Assembly (NCBI GenBank): GCA_949297075.1
Contig: CASFRX010000060.1
Span: forward strand, 1-37,984
Direction of reading: 5' to 3'
Length of the DNA: 37,984 bases
DNA from: an uncultured Oscillospiraceae bacterium
GTDB taxonomy: Bacteria > Bacillota > Clostridia > Oscillospirales > Acutalibacteraceae
Both the position numbers and the translations under genes were made by a program. The notes under the pieces are model-generated. The model worked only from the letters and a program-made list of their open reading frames with translations. It did not search any database and was not told the origin of the DNA. This document shows positions 16,054 to 26,807 of this stretch, piece by piece. The number at the start of each line of letters is the position of its first letter. The first letter of the stretch is position 1.

Positions 16054-16551
16054 ATGAAAAAAGTAGCCATTGTTATGGGAAGCGACAGCGACTTGCCCGT
16101 AGTGAGCAAAGCCATTAAAAAGCTCAAGGAGTTCGGCGTAGAGGTAGAAGCTCATGTCATGTCCGCCCACAGAACTCCCGATGCGGCGGCTGATTTCTCC
16201 AAAAACGCTGTTGCAAACGGCTTCGGCGTAATTATTTCCGCAGCAGGCAAAGCGGCTCATCTCGGCGGTGTTCTTGCCGCTCACACTACCCTCCCCGTAA
16301 TCGGTATTCCGATTAAGTCCTCAACTCTTGACGGACTTGACGCCTTGCTCGCTACCGTACAGATGCCTGCAGGCATCCCTGTTGCAACAGTTGCCATCGA
16401 CGGAGCTGAAAATGCTGCTATCCTTGCTGTTCAGATGCTTGCTTTGAGCGAACCTGAGCTTGCAGACAAGCTGAGCGCAATGAAAGAAGACATGGCCAAA
16501 AAGGTTCTTGAAAAAGACGCCGCCCTTGCCGCACAAGTCGCAGAGCTTTAA
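16054..16551 (+). CDS. purE: N5-carboxyaminoimidazole ribonucleotide mutase
   Basis: 165 residues from the ATG at 16054, which has GGAG 9 nt upstream; the in-frame ATG at 16039 overlaps that site and is less likely. The signature GSDSDLPVV near the N-terminus, the histidine loop SAHRTPD and the segment [22 protein letters not shown] identify PurE, an octameric cytoplasmic enzyme of IMP synthesis that forms CAIR. No purK is in the window, so this may be a class I enzyme with purK elsewhere or a class II enzyme using CO2 directly. First gene of purE-F-M-N-H. Confidence 0.96.
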   Translation: MKKVAIVMGSDSDLPVVSKAIKKLKEFGVEVEAHVMSAHRTPDAAADFSKNAVANGFGVIISAAGKAAHLGGVLAAHTTLPVIGIPIKSSTLDGLDALLATVQMPAGIPVATVAIDGAENAAILAVQMLALSEPELADKLSAMKEDMAKKVLEKDAALAAQVAEL

Positions 16552-16605
16552 TCAAAAGCTAAACACACCTTGAAGCATCCAACCACCGACAGGAGGTTAA
16601 TTTAT

Positions 16606-18030
16606 ATGTCTCTACATGAAGAATGCGGCGTATTCGGTATATTCAACGCCGAGCTTGAACACAACGCCGTACAGGAAACCTATCTTGCACTTTATGCCCT
16701 GCAGCACCGAGGTCAGGTAAGCTGCGGCATAGCCGTCAGAAACGGCAAACAGGTAAACTGCATTACAGGCATGGGCACTGTGCCCAATGTTTTTAACAGC
16801 GAAAAGTTATCATCTCTCATCGCAGAGGGTAACGGCAACGTTGCAATAGGCCATGTGCGCTATTCTACTCACGGCGAAGAAGATGAGATTAATAACCAGC
16901 CTATGGTTATGTCCTATGCCCGCGGCTCTATTTCAGTTGCAAACAACGGTTGCCTGGTCAATACGGCACAGCTTCGCAACAGACTGCAAAACGAAGGAGC
17001 AGTTTTCCAGACAAACAGCAACGCAGAGCTCATTGTTCACTGCATTGCAAGGCACAGGTTGCAAACTGAAAACATTGAAACAGCTATTGCTGAAACAATG
17101 AAAGAAATCGAAGGCGCATATTCTCTTGTCATCATGTCGCCCAAAAAGCTTGTTGCTGTGCGTGACCCCAAGGGCTTCCGTCCACTTTGCCTCGGCAAGC
17201 TCGGCAACTCCTATGTTGTCGCCTCGGAATCCTGCGCAATACAGAGCATCGGCGCCGAATTTATTAGAGATATTGAGCCCGGTGAAATCCTTGTTATAAA
17301 CAAAGACTCAATTTACAGCAACAAAACCCACTGCGGCCAAAAGAGCTCCCTTTGCATATTTGAGCATGTTTACACCGCAAGGCCCGATTCTATTATCGAC
17401 GGCGCAAGCGTACACCGAGCAAGACTCAACGCAGGCAAATTTCTGGCTCAAGAATATCCCGTAGAAGCTGATGTTGTTATCGGCTCGCCCGATTCGGGTC
17501 TTGATGCCGCTATAGGCTACGCAACCGAGTCTAAAATTCCCTACGGTATCGGTCTTATCAAAAATCGCTATATTGGCAGAACCTTTATTCAGACAACTCA
17601 AAGACAGCGCGAAAGATCTGTTCAGATAAAGCTCAATCCTTTGGGTAAAGAAATTGAAGGCAAAAGAGTTGTGCTTGTAGACGACTCTATAGTGCGTGGC
17701 ACTACCTGCGCAAAGCTTATTAACAGACTGCGTGCCGCAGGCGCAAAAGAGGTTCATATGAGAATAGCCTCTCCGCCTTTCATCAATCCCTGCTATTTCG
17801 GCACAGATATCAGCTCAAAGGACAAGCTTATTGCCTGCCGCTTGGATATCGAGGGTATACGCAAATTTATCGGCGCAGACACTTTAGGCTTTTTGAGCCT
17901 TGAAAGTATGCACAAGGTTGCTGAAAATTCAAATGTCAGTTTCTGCGATGCCTGCTTCACAGGCGACTACCCGATTGACGTAACAGGACCCAACTATATT
18001 GATAAATTCGACCAAAGAATTAAGAAATAA
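16606..18030 (+). CDS. purF: Amidophosphoribosyltransferase
   Basis: 474 residues from the ATG at 16606, chosen because AGGAGG lies 9 nt before it and because it gives MSLHEECGVFGIF. The N-terminal propeptide MSLHEE is expected to be removed to expose Cys7 as the catalytic nucleophile of the class II glutaminase domain (about 7-235). The phosphoribosyltransferase domain follows, with the PRPP loop VVLVDDSIVRGTT. It catalyses the first committed step of purine synthesis, PRPP plus glutamine to phosphoribosylamine. Cysteines in the C-terminal part (SFCDACFTGDYP and others) fit the Fe-S-containing Bacillus-type enzyme. It is 54 nt downstream of purE. Confidence 0.97.
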   Translation: MSLHEECGVFGIFNAELEHNAVQETYLALYALQHRGQVSCGIAVRNGKQVNCITGMGTVPNVFNSEKLSSLIAEGNGNVAIGHVRYSTHGEEDEINNQPMVMSYARGSISVANNGCLVNTAQLRNRLQNEGAVFQTNSNAELIVHCIARHRLQTENIETAIAETMKEIEGAYSLVIMSPKKLVAVRDPKGFRPLCLGKLGNSYVVASESCAIQSIGAEFIRDIEPGEILVINKDSIYSNKTHCGQKSSLCIFEHVYTARPDSIIDGASVHRARLNAGKFLAQEYPVEADVVIGSPDSGLDAAIGYATESKIPYGIGLIKNRYIGRTFIQTTQRQRERSVQIKLNPLGKEIEGKRVVLVDDSIVRGTTCAKLINRLRAAGAKEVHMRIASPPFINPCYFGTDISSKDKLIACRLDIEGIRKFIGADTLGFLSLESMHKVAENSNVSFCDACFTGDYPIDVTGPNYIDKFDQRIKK

Positions 18031-18042
18031 GGAGAACTAGAA

Positions 18043-19080
18043 ATGGAAAACAGTTTTTCAAAAAGCTATAAGGACGCCGGTGTTGATGTAACAAAGGGTT
18101 ACGAAGCAGTTAGACTGATGAAAAAGCATGTTGAGCGCACAAGAGTTCCCGGTGTTGTCGATGAAATCGGCGGCTTTGGCGGTATGTTCATGCCCAATCT
18201 TACAGGTGTTAAAGAGCCTGTTCTTGTTTCAGGCACGGACGGAGTCGGCACAAAGCTTAAAATTGCTTTCATGATGGATATTCACAATACAGTAGGTATT
18301 GACTGCGTTGCAATGTGCGCAAACGATGTTGCCTGCTCAGGCGCAACTCCCCTTTTCTTCCTTGATTACATATCAGTGGCGAAGAATATACCCGAAAAGG
18401 TTGCGGACATTGTAAGCGGTATCGCAGACGGCTGCGTTCAGGCAGGCTGTGCTCTCGTCGGCGGCGAAACAGCAGAAATGCCCGGCATTTACACAAACGA
18501 TGAATATGACCTCGCCGGCTTCTGCGTAGGTCTTGCAGATAAATCAAACATCATTGACGGTTCAAAGCTTGCCGCAGGCGATATTCTTATAGGTGTTGAA
18601 TCATCAGGTGTTCACTCTAACGGCTTCTCCCTTGTAAGAAAGGCTTTCAATGTATCTCCCGAAAGGCTTAATGTTTATGTTGATGACCTTGGCAAAACAC
18701 TTGGTGAAGAGCTTATCACTCCCACAAAAATTTATGTTAAGACAATCAACGCAATCAAAGAGGCTTGCCAAATTCACGGTATTTCTCACATAACAGGCGG
18801 CGGCTTCTACGAAAATATTCCGAGAATGTTCTCAGGCGAAGGTCTTCGTGCAAAAGTCGAAAGAGCGGCAGTTCCCGTTAAGCCCATCTTCAACCTCCTT
18901 GCTTCCGAAGGCATTCCTGAAAGAGATATGTTTAACACCTTCAACATGGGCGTGGGTCTTTGTGTTGCAGTCAGCGCAGACAAGGCAGACGCAGCAGTAA
19001 AGGCCGTTAACGCTATCGGTGAAAAAGCTCACATTATCGGCGAAATCGTTGCAGGTGACAAGGGTATTGACATATGCTAA
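18043..19080 (+). CDS. purM: Phosphoribosylformylglycinamidine cyclo-ligase (AIR synthetase)
   Basis: 345 residues, standard length. The N-terminal [16 protein letters not shown], the ATP-binding [15 protein letters not shown], the segment [18 protein letters not shown] and [12 protein letters not shown] are diagnostic of PurM, which makes aminoimidazole ribonucleotide from FGAM with ATP. The start ATG follows purF by 12 nt with AAGGAG in the gap. Its last codons overlap the start of purN by 7 nt, so purN translation is probably coupled. Confidence 0.97.
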   Translation: MENSFSKSYKDAGVDVTKGYEAVRLMKKHVERTRVPGVVDEIGGFGGMFMPNLTGVKEPVLVSGTDGVGTKLKIAFMMDIHNTVGIDCVAMCANDVACSGATPLFFLDYISVAKNIPEKVADIVSGIADGCVQAGCALVGGETAEMPGIYTNDEYDLAGFCVGLADKSNIIDGSKLAAGDILIGVESSGVHSNGFSLVRKAFNVSPERLNVYVDDLGKTLGEELITPTKIYVKTINAIKEACQIHGISHITGGGFYENIPRMFSGEGLRAKVERAAVPVKPIFNLLASEGIPERDMFNTFNMGVGLCVAVSADKADAAVKAVNAIGEKAHIIGEIVAGDKGIDIC

Positions 19081-19667
19081 AGATTGTTGTTCTTGTTTCC
19101 GGCGGCGGAACGAACTTGCAGGCTCTGCTTGATGCAAAAGCTGCGGGACAGATTCCAAACGGTGAATTTGTCAAGGTTATTTCAAGCAAAAGCGGAGTTT
19201 TTGCCCTCGAAAGAGCGGCTAAAGCAGGCGTTGCAACCGCTGTTATTGAGCGAAAAGGCAAAACAGCCGAAGAATTTGAAGCGGCTTTACTTGCAGAGCT
19301 TGAAGCCTCAAAAGCGGATTTAATTGTTCTTGCAGGCTTCATGACTATACTCGGCGAAAATGTTATAGCAAAATATCCCGAAAAGATAATTAATGTTCAC
19401 CCTGCGCTTATCCCCTCTTTTTGCGGAAAAGGCTTTTACGGACTCAAGGTGCATGAAGCGGCTCTGGAAAAAGGTGTTAAGGTAACGGGTGCAACCGTGC
19501 ATTTTGTCAACGAAATACCTGACGGCGGCAAAATTATCGCTCAAAAGGCTGTTGAAGTGCAAGATGGTGACACACCCGAAATACTGCAAAAAAGGGTTAT
19601 GGAACAAGCAGAGTGGAAAATATTGCCGCAGGCAGTAGCTAAGCTCTGCTACGAAAGAAATAAATAA
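19074..19667 (+). CDS. purN: Phosphoribosylglycinamide formyltransferase
   Basis: 197 residues, standard length. It starts [20 protein letters not shown]. The catalytic segment is [21 protein letters not shown], which carries the active-site Asn-His pair, followed by [17 protein letters not shown] with its Asp region. PurN transfers the formyl group of 10-formyltetrahydrofolate to GAR. It overlaps purM by 7 nt and is 19 nt from purH. Confidence 0.96.
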   Translation: MLKIVVLVSGGGTNLQALLDAKAAGQIPNGEFVKVISSKSGVFALERAAKAGVATAVIERKGKTAEEFEAALLAELEASKADLIVLAGFMTILGENVIAKYPEKIINVHPALIPSFCGKGFYGLKVHEAALEKGVKVTGATVHFVNEIPDGGKIIAQKAVEVQDGDTPEILQKRVMEQAEWKILPQAVAKLCYERNK

Positions 19668-19686
19668 ACCGAAAGGACATAAGGCG

Positions 19687-21237
<1,551 letters not shown>

Positions 21238-21274
21238 GATAACAAGCTTTACACATATAAGGATATATAAGCTT

Positions 21275-21312
21275 AAAGGCAAAGGACTCAAAAATCCTTT
21301 GCCTTTATTTTT
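21275..21312 (+). terminator. Intrinsic terminator of the purine operon
   Basis: A perfect 12-bp stem AAAGGCAAAGGA (21275-21286) with 21295-21306, 8-nt loop, then A and five T. Confidence 0.9.
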
Positions 21313-21323
21313 GCTGTTGCAAC

Positions 21324-21361
21324 AAAAAAGGATAAGAATCTCAAAAGAAACTCTTATCCTT
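21324..21361 (-). terminator. Intrinsic terminator of the epimerase/dehydratase gene
   Basis: A 10-bp stem AAGGATAAGA (21328-21337) with TCTTATCCTT (21352-21361). On the minus strand it is followed by a run of T (complement of 21324-21329). It faces the pur terminator, insulating the two convergent units. Confidence 0.8.
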
Positions 21362-21405
21362 AGCTTACTGTGTTAGATTATGCCGCAGGAAATAACAGCG
21401 AGAAC

Positions 21406-22947
21406 TTATTTCTGGTACTCTTTGAAATCCTTGTAGATTTCTTCTGTATAGACATTGTTTTCGCTCTTATCGTGAAGCGGATACCATACCTGAGCAAAGA
21501 AGGGGTTAACCTTAGCTTCGTCATCATATGCCCAGCGGAACTTCTTCTCTGCTGCTCTCTCCTCGCTTGAGGGAAGCTCTTCGGGGCACCAGTGACCGCC
21601 GCGGAGAACAAGGTTTGGAGACATCATGAACTTATGACCATGCGCACACTCCCACTCGATAGGTGTATACATATCAACAAGCTCTATTGCAAGGCACTTA
21701 CCGCCACGGAACTCTGCAGCTTTCTGAAGGTCTTCAAGAGTAAGAGAGTTGAAGTCCTTAGTCTCATCATAGCCGTGGTCAAGAACTCTTGCCTTTGAAG
21801 GATCGTCGTTAGGACGGTAAACCTTAACCTTGCTCCAATCGCTGCCGATTGCATTCCATTTTTCCATAGAACCGACATAAGCGTTGATTCTGGGAGTAAC
21901 ATTGTTCTCTCTCCACCACAGTGTACCGTAAACGGGAGTTTTAGCAATTTTCTTCATGAAGGGCTTAACAGCAAATGCGAAAGGCTTTGCAAGGAAAGCA
22001 AGCTTGTAGAAGAATTCAACCTTATCCATCATACCCTTGAAATAATCTTTGATAGGAGTATTAGCACGGAAATGAAGGTAGCTTTCAAGAACATCAGAAT
22101 CGAGATACCACTGACCGTGGAAGTTACGAGTGATGAACCAATCGGGGTCAAAGAGCTTTTTGGGATCGCCAAGGCCAAGACCGCACTTGCCGAGGAGAAG
22201 CTCTTCAAATTCCATATTTGTAATTCTGTACTGAGCACCGGAACCGATGTTGTAGAATCTTCTCCAAAACTCTTCGGGAACATCATCGCCGCAAACATTT
22301 ACAAGCAAACGACCGGAATCTTCAACAGTTGCCCACTCAAGAACGCCGTTGATAACGACATGATACATGATAGGCTCCATATTCTTGAGAATATCGGGAT
22401 AGAGGATACCTGACTGACGAAGAGATACCCAATGCTTAAGACCGGATTCTGCAAAGATAGACTCGGCAATAACCTTACTTGTTGCATAATGGTCGTAAAC
22501 GCTGATTTTGATGGGGTCGCCTGTACGAGCCCAGTGAATCGGATCGTCACGCTCACCCGTTTCAGCAACTGTGCCTATGTAAACAACCTTAACTGCATCA
22601 GGATCGGGCTGAGCTTTAACAGCCTTAACGATATTCTTTGCTGCGCCAACATTTGTTTTAATTGTTGCAATAGGAAGATAATCAGCAGATGGAGAAACCA
22701 TGCCTCCAACATGGAGAACAAAATCTGCACCGTTAACACAATCCAGAACATTCTCATAATTTCTAAGATCGCCCCATACTATTCTGACAGAAGGATCGTT
22801 CAGATAAGCGGCAAACTTCTTTCTGTTCTTTTCGCTGTCACGAAGAAGAACAACAATATTGAATTTTTTTGTTGCATAAAGCTGCTGGAAACCTTCCCAG
22901 CCCATGTTACCGGAAGCGCCGGTGAGGAATACGGTTTTCTTTGCCAT
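21406..22947 (-). CDS. NAD-dependent epimerase/dehydratase (extended SDR) with C-terminal zinc-finger-like extension
   Basis: 513 residues, much longer than a typical extended SDR of about 310-350. Residues 1-300 form the Rossmann enzyme: TGASGNMGWEG for NAD(P) binding, VLHVGGMVSP, and the catalytic YATSK. The remaining 200 residues are not a standard SDR tail. Near the C-terminus, IEWECAHGHKF, then RGGHWCPEEL, recalls a treble-clef zinc finger (C-x2-GH ... WCPxC), but the final cysteine is replaced. Start ATG with GGGGGA 9 nt upstream. The substrate is unknown; sugar nucleotide, steroid and polyketide-type substrates are all seen in this superfamily. A 4'-phosphopantetheinyl transferase gene lies upstream on the same strand, but this gene has its own promoter. 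Confidence 0.85.
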   Translation of the reverse strand: MAKKTVFLTGASGNMGWEGFQQLYATKKFNIVVLLRDSEKNRKKFAAYLNDPSVRIVWGDLRNYENVLDCVNGADFVLHVGGMVSPSADYLPIATIKTNVGAAKNIVKAVKAQPDPDAVKVVYIGTVAETGERDDPIHWARTGDPIKISVYDHYATSKVIAESIFAESGLKHWVSLRQSGILYPDILKNMEPIMYHVVINGVLEWATVEDSGRLLVNVCGDDVPEEFWRRFYNIGSGAQYRITNMEFEELLLGKCGLGLGDPKKLFDPDWFITRNFHGQWYLDSDVLESYLHFRANTPIKDYFKGMMDKVEFFYKLAFLAKPFAFAVKPFMKKIAKTPVYGTLWWRENNVTPRINAYVGSMEKWNAIGSDWSKVKVYRPNDDPSKARVLDHGYDETKDFNSLTLEDLQKAAEFRGGKCLAIELVDMYTPIEWECAHGHKFMMSPNLVLRGGHWCPEELPSSEERAAEKKFRWAYDDEAKVNPFFAQVWYPLHDKSENNVYTEEIYKDFKEYQK

Positions 22948-22982
22948 AATACATTGTCCCCCAATATATATTTAGTAGTTTA

Positions 22983-23011
22983 AGATTACCATAAAATAGT
23001 TGAAAATTCAA
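22983..23011 (-). promoter_or_regulatory. Promoter of the epimerase/dehydratase gene
   Basis: On the minus strand TTGAAT (23006-23011) and TAATCT (22983-22988) with 17-nt spacing, 36 nt before the ATG. Confidence 0.55.
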
Positions 23012-23047
23012 TATAGTTTTAAAAAAACTTAGCATAAATCGACAAAA

Positions 23048-23578
23048 TTAATTAATTTGTTTTTCACAATAAGAAACGATATATCCGTCAACCGTTTCGG
23101 TTAAAAATTTGAACTCTTTTTTATTAGATAAAACGCTAGGATAAAGGGATGAAAACTCTATATCTTTTGCATTATCAGAAAAGCCTGTCCCTATTGCTTT
23201 GAGATATGCTTCTTTCAATGTCCAGAGGGTAAAAAAGACTGTATTTTCATCCGAACTGTTGTTGATTAAGTTAATCTCATTTTCTGTAAAAACCCGTTTT
23301 TCGACCGTTTTTTTGCGCAATGACAAGGGTTCAGCGTCAATCCCTACCCTATTATTTGATACTGCACAGGCAACTAATCTGTCGGTGTGAGTTATACTGA
23401 CAAAAACATCAGGCAAAAAATCAACATAAGGACAGCCGAGAGAATCTTTCTTTATCTCTATAGAGGCTTTATCAGCAGAATAGAGTTCGGACAAGCTTTC
23501 CTTGAGCAATTCATGTGCTGCTTCGCTCTGCTCACGAGCAGATAGTTTTTCTGTATTTCGGATAAATACTTTAGTCAT
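23048..23578 (-). CDS. 4'-phosphopantetheinyl transferase (Sfp-type)
   Basis: 176 residues from the ATG at 23578, which has AGGA 7 nt upstream; a start seven codons earlier has no such site. The two signature motifs are present: VGIDAEPL (Mg2+-binding Asp and Glu) and FFTLWTLKEAYLKAIGTG (the WxxKEAxxK motif); VFVSITHTDRLVACAV also fits. Enzymes of this type attach the phosphopantetheine arm of CoA to carrier domains. At 176 residues it is shorter than Sfp (about 225) but longer than AcpS. No carrier-protein, NRPS or PKS gene is in the window. It starts 33 nt after a strong terminator hairpin and has no visible promoter. Confidence 0.9.
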   Translation of the reverse strand: MTKVFIRNTEKLSAREQSEAAHELLKESLSELYSADKASIEIKKDSLGCPYVDFLPDVFVSITHTDRLVACAVSNNRVGIDAEPLSLRKKTVEKRVFTENEINLINNSSDENTVFFTLWTLKEAYLKAIGTGFSDNAKDIEFSSLYPSVLSNKKEFKFLTETVDGYIVSYCEKQIN

Positions 23579-23603
23579 TTTCTTTCCTATACTACACATT
23601 CTT

Positions 23604-23633
23604 AAAGAAAGTGCCGCCCGTAAAAGGCGGCAC
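23604..23633 (-). terminator. Terminator after the dockerin protein gene
   Basis: A perfect GC-rich 8-bp stem GTGCCGCC (23611-23618) with GGCGGCAC (23626-23633), 7-nt loop. On the minus strand it is followed by TTTCTTT; on the + strand by AGTTTTTAG, so it can act both ways. Confidence 0.85.
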
Positions 23634-23654
23634 AGTTTTTAGTTTTGGTTTTGA

Positions 23655-26600
23655 TTAAAACTGAGAAACAGTTTCTTTAAGCAAGCCGGCGTTAGAGAGA
23701 AGAGCAACATCGTCTGCGTTAATTACACCGTCATGATTGGGGTCAGCGGCACGCCTCTGTGCTTCAGTGAGAGAATCCGCACTAATAATGCCCTTAGCAA
23801 CCATGTTTACTATAAATGCATCTTCGCCGTTTGCCTTAGCATCAGAGTTCAAGTCGCCGTAAATAACTACTGTATACTGAGCCTTGCAAACGCCGTCTTT
23901 CGTGAGCTTAATAACGGAACCTGTCTTAAGAACGGAATCAGCACACTCAATTGTGCCTGTGCCGAGAACTGCTGCATAACCTGCCTTAAAAGAATCAAGG
24001 GTCAGGTCTTCTGCCAAACCGTAAACAAACTCATTGCTATAATCAACAACTGTTGTACTGCCGTCTGCAGGAATAAGCTCTGTGTTTTCTGTAGAAATTT
24101 CAAGTTCAAGCCTTGAATTTGTACAATCAGGAACAAGGTTTACAGTATCTTTGTTTTTCTGGTTTGTAACAAATGTCGGATACTTGTTAGTGTTGTTTTC
24201 AGGTGTTCTGCAAAGACGCTCGTCAATTGTAATAATACCTGAAAGCAGAGATGCATCAATGGAGGCATTTACTTTGAAGGTAGCTGTCATAACAAGAGTT
24301 TTTTCGCTGAGAACAACAGGAACATTACCTACTTTTGTCTCGTTATAAGCCTGTGTCTGAGGACGGATACATCTAAAGTTAGTTGTATTAATTACCTCAT
24401 CGCCCTCAACGAGCGGACCCCAGTTTGTTGTTGAAAATGTTGCAGAACCTGATATCGTAGATGTTTTAAGGCTTTGAATGTATGCGCTATCCTTATTAGC
24501 GGTACACATACGGGCAAGAGTAGCTTGACCCATTGCAAAGACTCTTGTATCAAAGAGAATACCGAAGTATGCCTGACCTGCAGGATAGTTGGTCTTTACA
24601 CTAACCTCAACCTCGATTGTTTCTCCGGGAGCAACTGTTCTGGCAGGGATTCTTACACCACCAACAGTTTTATAGGCATCAAGGTAGTAAGTTGTTATTG
24701 CGTTAAGAGTCCAAACAGCTTTTATGGTTACATTACCGGCAGGCATTGTCTTAAGGTCAAATGCTTCGCCGTCAAGAGTCCAACCTGCGAAAAGATAGAA
24801 TTCCCTGTAAGGATCTTTTTCCAGGTTAATCTCTGTGCCGTAATTCTGAGTGATGGGAGCAATTTCTTCGCCACCATCCATATCAAAGTAAAGTGTGTAT
24901 TCATTTACCTGATAGTGAGCGTAAAGAGTATGAGCTGATTCAAGCTCAACAGGAGTTGCGGATGTAACCTGACTGCCGCCCTCTGCCTCAGTAAACCAAC
25001 CGAGGAAAGTATGACCCTCACGAACTGCATCAGGCATTTCGCCGTAAGCAGAGCCGTAAGTTACTGTGTAAGCGGAAGAAGAAACTGAGCCAAATTCGCC
25101 TGCATCAAGAGTTACATCGTAAACAGCCTCTGTCCATTTTGCTGTAAGAGTGACAACATCGCCGTTATCACCAAGATCGGGCATTGTTGTATGCTCAGCC
25201 TTTGTACCGTCTGCATAGTACCAGCCAAGGAAGGTGTAACCATACTTATAGGGTGTGGGAAGAGTAATTTCTTCGCCCCATGCGGAAACAAGGTCTTCGC
25301 AAGCAGAGCCGGTAGCAGAATCAAACTTGAAAGTATAAACCTCAACATCGCTCCAGTGTGCATAAAGAGTTTCCACATAGTTGATAGTTACAACTGTGTC
25401 GGCAAAAATCCGCTCACCGCCGGAGGGATCGGAGAACCAACCGAGGAAAGAATAACCGTCACGGTAAGCAACGGGAAGCTCGCCATACTCAGAATCATAA
25501 GTGAGCTCTTTAGACTGAATATCAACATTACCGCCGTTAGCATTAAAGTAAGCATAGTATGTTACGGGCTTATAAGTAAATTCAACAGTCTGTTCGTCTG
25601 CAGTAAGCTCAACAGACTTATATTCTTCTGTTGCCTCGTAACCGGGATATACGGGTGCTGTTACACGAACAACATATGTTCTTGTACCGTCGTAGGTTGT
25701 TGAACCGAGAAGAGTGCCATCAACAGTTACGCATTTAACAGTATATCTTGAAAGCTTAAGAGTAAGGCTGTTGAGTGCATTTTGAAGATTTTCTGCCATT
25801 GAATCAACATATGCCTGCCTTGAAGCGGGAAGGTCATACTCAATAAGAGCAATGGCATTTGTAACAGCTGTAAATGATTCGTAGTTGTCAGGATTCAATT
25901 CGTTAGCCTGAGCAACGAGAGCATAAACAGTAGAATAATCAGCGTAAGCACTGACAAGAGTATCAACAGCAATACCTATGTTTTCAACTGCTCGATCAAT
26001 CTTAGTCTGAGTTGATGTGGAGTTTATGTAGTTGCCGGTTGAAGACTTTATAACATTAAGATAAGTCTGGAAACCGCCGCTGTAGTCTTCAGCCTGACGG
26101 TTCATGGCATTCTCCCTGGCAAGAGCTGCGCCGAGAGCAGCTTTGTTTGCCGTTGACTCACCGGGTGCTACAACAAGGATATGCATATAGAATGTATAGC
26201 TTCTGCCTGCAAGCTCATAGCTTACTGTAATTGTAGACATATCACCTGTTGCACCTGTTATAGTGACATCTGCAGTATAGAAGCCGTCAGCAGCAACCGC
26301 AAACTCACCTACAGTTGCTTTTGTACCGATTGCAGTGATGTTTTCGAGTGCATTGCCGCGAGCATCCTTAAACTTAACCTGTACAGTTTCTGCAAGAATA
26401 GCAGAATCGGGCACACGAAGATTAAGGGCTGAATGATATTCAACAGCCTTATAGGTAAGGGCTGCTTCAGCAGCTGCGAGATCCGCAACAGCGGCGTTAA
26501 TTTCATCCGCTGTTGCGTCTGCTTTTTGGTTAACTGCATTGACCGCAGCAAAAGTGCTTGTGTAGAAGTTATATGAATCTTCCGTGTATCTATCCTTACG

Positions 26601-26744
26601 ATATGTTGGTGAATTCTCAATCATGTAATCGAGAACTGAAGATTCATAAGTCAGTGCACTTGCGGCAAAGCCGACAACTGACTGAAGCGTACCAAAAACC
26701 AGTGTAAGAACAAGCAAAACACTGATAAATTTTTTAATTCTCAT
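23655..26744 (-). CDS. Secreted modular protein: FIVAR, InlB-type repeats, cohesin-like domain, dockerin
   Basis: 1029 residues. A signal peptide (MRIKKFISVLLVLTLVFG, ending near GFAASA) is followed by a FIVAR-like helical module (about 55-100), an Ig-like strand-rich module (105-195), two more FIVAR-like modules (200-330) and a MucBP-like segment (333-390). Four InlB B-type repeats follow (391-680, each with a GY-x-F-x-GW core and a final AHW/AKW), then a region resembling a cohesin fold (683-885; APGETIEVEVSVKTNYPAGQ). The end (963-1022) is a type I dockerin with two calcium loops, DLNSDAKANGED and DPNHDGVINADD, both with ligands at positions 1, 3, 5, 9 and 12. This suggests a surface or complex-associated protein binding a cohesin elsewhere. 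It follows the 1537-residue gene by 63 nt with AAAGGAG in the gap. The cohesin assignment is inference. Confidence 0.85.
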   Translation of the reverse strand: MRIKKFISVLLVLTLVFGTLQSVVGFAASALTYESSVLDYMIENSPTYRKDRYTEDSYNFYTSTFAAVNAVNQKADATADEINAAVADLAAAEAALTYKAVEYHSALNLRVPDSAILAETVQVKFKDARGNALENITAIGTKATVGEFAVAADGFYTADVTITGATGDMSTITVSYELAGRSYTFYMHILVVAPGESTANKAALGAALARENAMNRQAEDYSGGFQTYLNVIKSSTGNYINSTSTQTKIDRAVENIGIAVDTLVSAYADYSTVYALVAQANELNPDNYESFTAVTNAIALIEYDLPASRQAYVDSMAENLQNALNSLTLKLSRYTVKCVTVDGTLLGSTTYDGTRTYVVRVTAPVYPGYEATEEYKSVELTADEQTVEFTYKPVTYYAYFNANGGNVDIQSKELTYDSEYGELPVAYRDGYSFLGWFSDPSGGERIFADTVVTINYVETLYAHWSDVEVYTFKFDSATGSACEDLVSAWGEEITLPTPYKYGYTFLGWYYADGTKAEHTTMPDLGDNGDVVTLTAKWTEAVYDVTLDAGEFGSVSSSAYTVTYGSAYGEMPDAVREGHTFLGWFTEAEGGSQVTSATPVELESAHTLYAHYQVNEYTLYFDMDGGEEIAPITQNYGTEINLEKDPYREFYLFAGWTLDGEAFDLKTMPAGNVTIKAVWTLNAITTYYLDAYKTVGGVRIPARTVAPGETIEVEVSVKTNYPAGQAYFGILFDTRVFAMGQATLARMCTANKDSAYIQSLKTSTISGSATFSTTNWGPLVEGDEVINTTNFRCIRPQTQAYNETKVGNVPVVLSEKTLVMTATFKVNASIDASLLSGIITIDERLCRTPENNTNKYPTFVTNQKNKDTVNLVPDCTNSRLELEISTENTELIPADGSTTVVDYSNEFVYGLAEDLTLDSFKAGYAAVLGTGTIECADSVLKTGSVIKLTKDGVCKAQYTVVIYGDLNSDAKANGEDAFIVNMVAKGIISADSLTEAQRRAADPNHDGVINADDVALLSNAGLLKETVSQF

Positions 26745-26807
26745 CGTTTCTATAATTCTCCTTTAAATCAGTTAGGGATTAGAAGTAATTTTGTTATTAG
26801 GTTGAAA

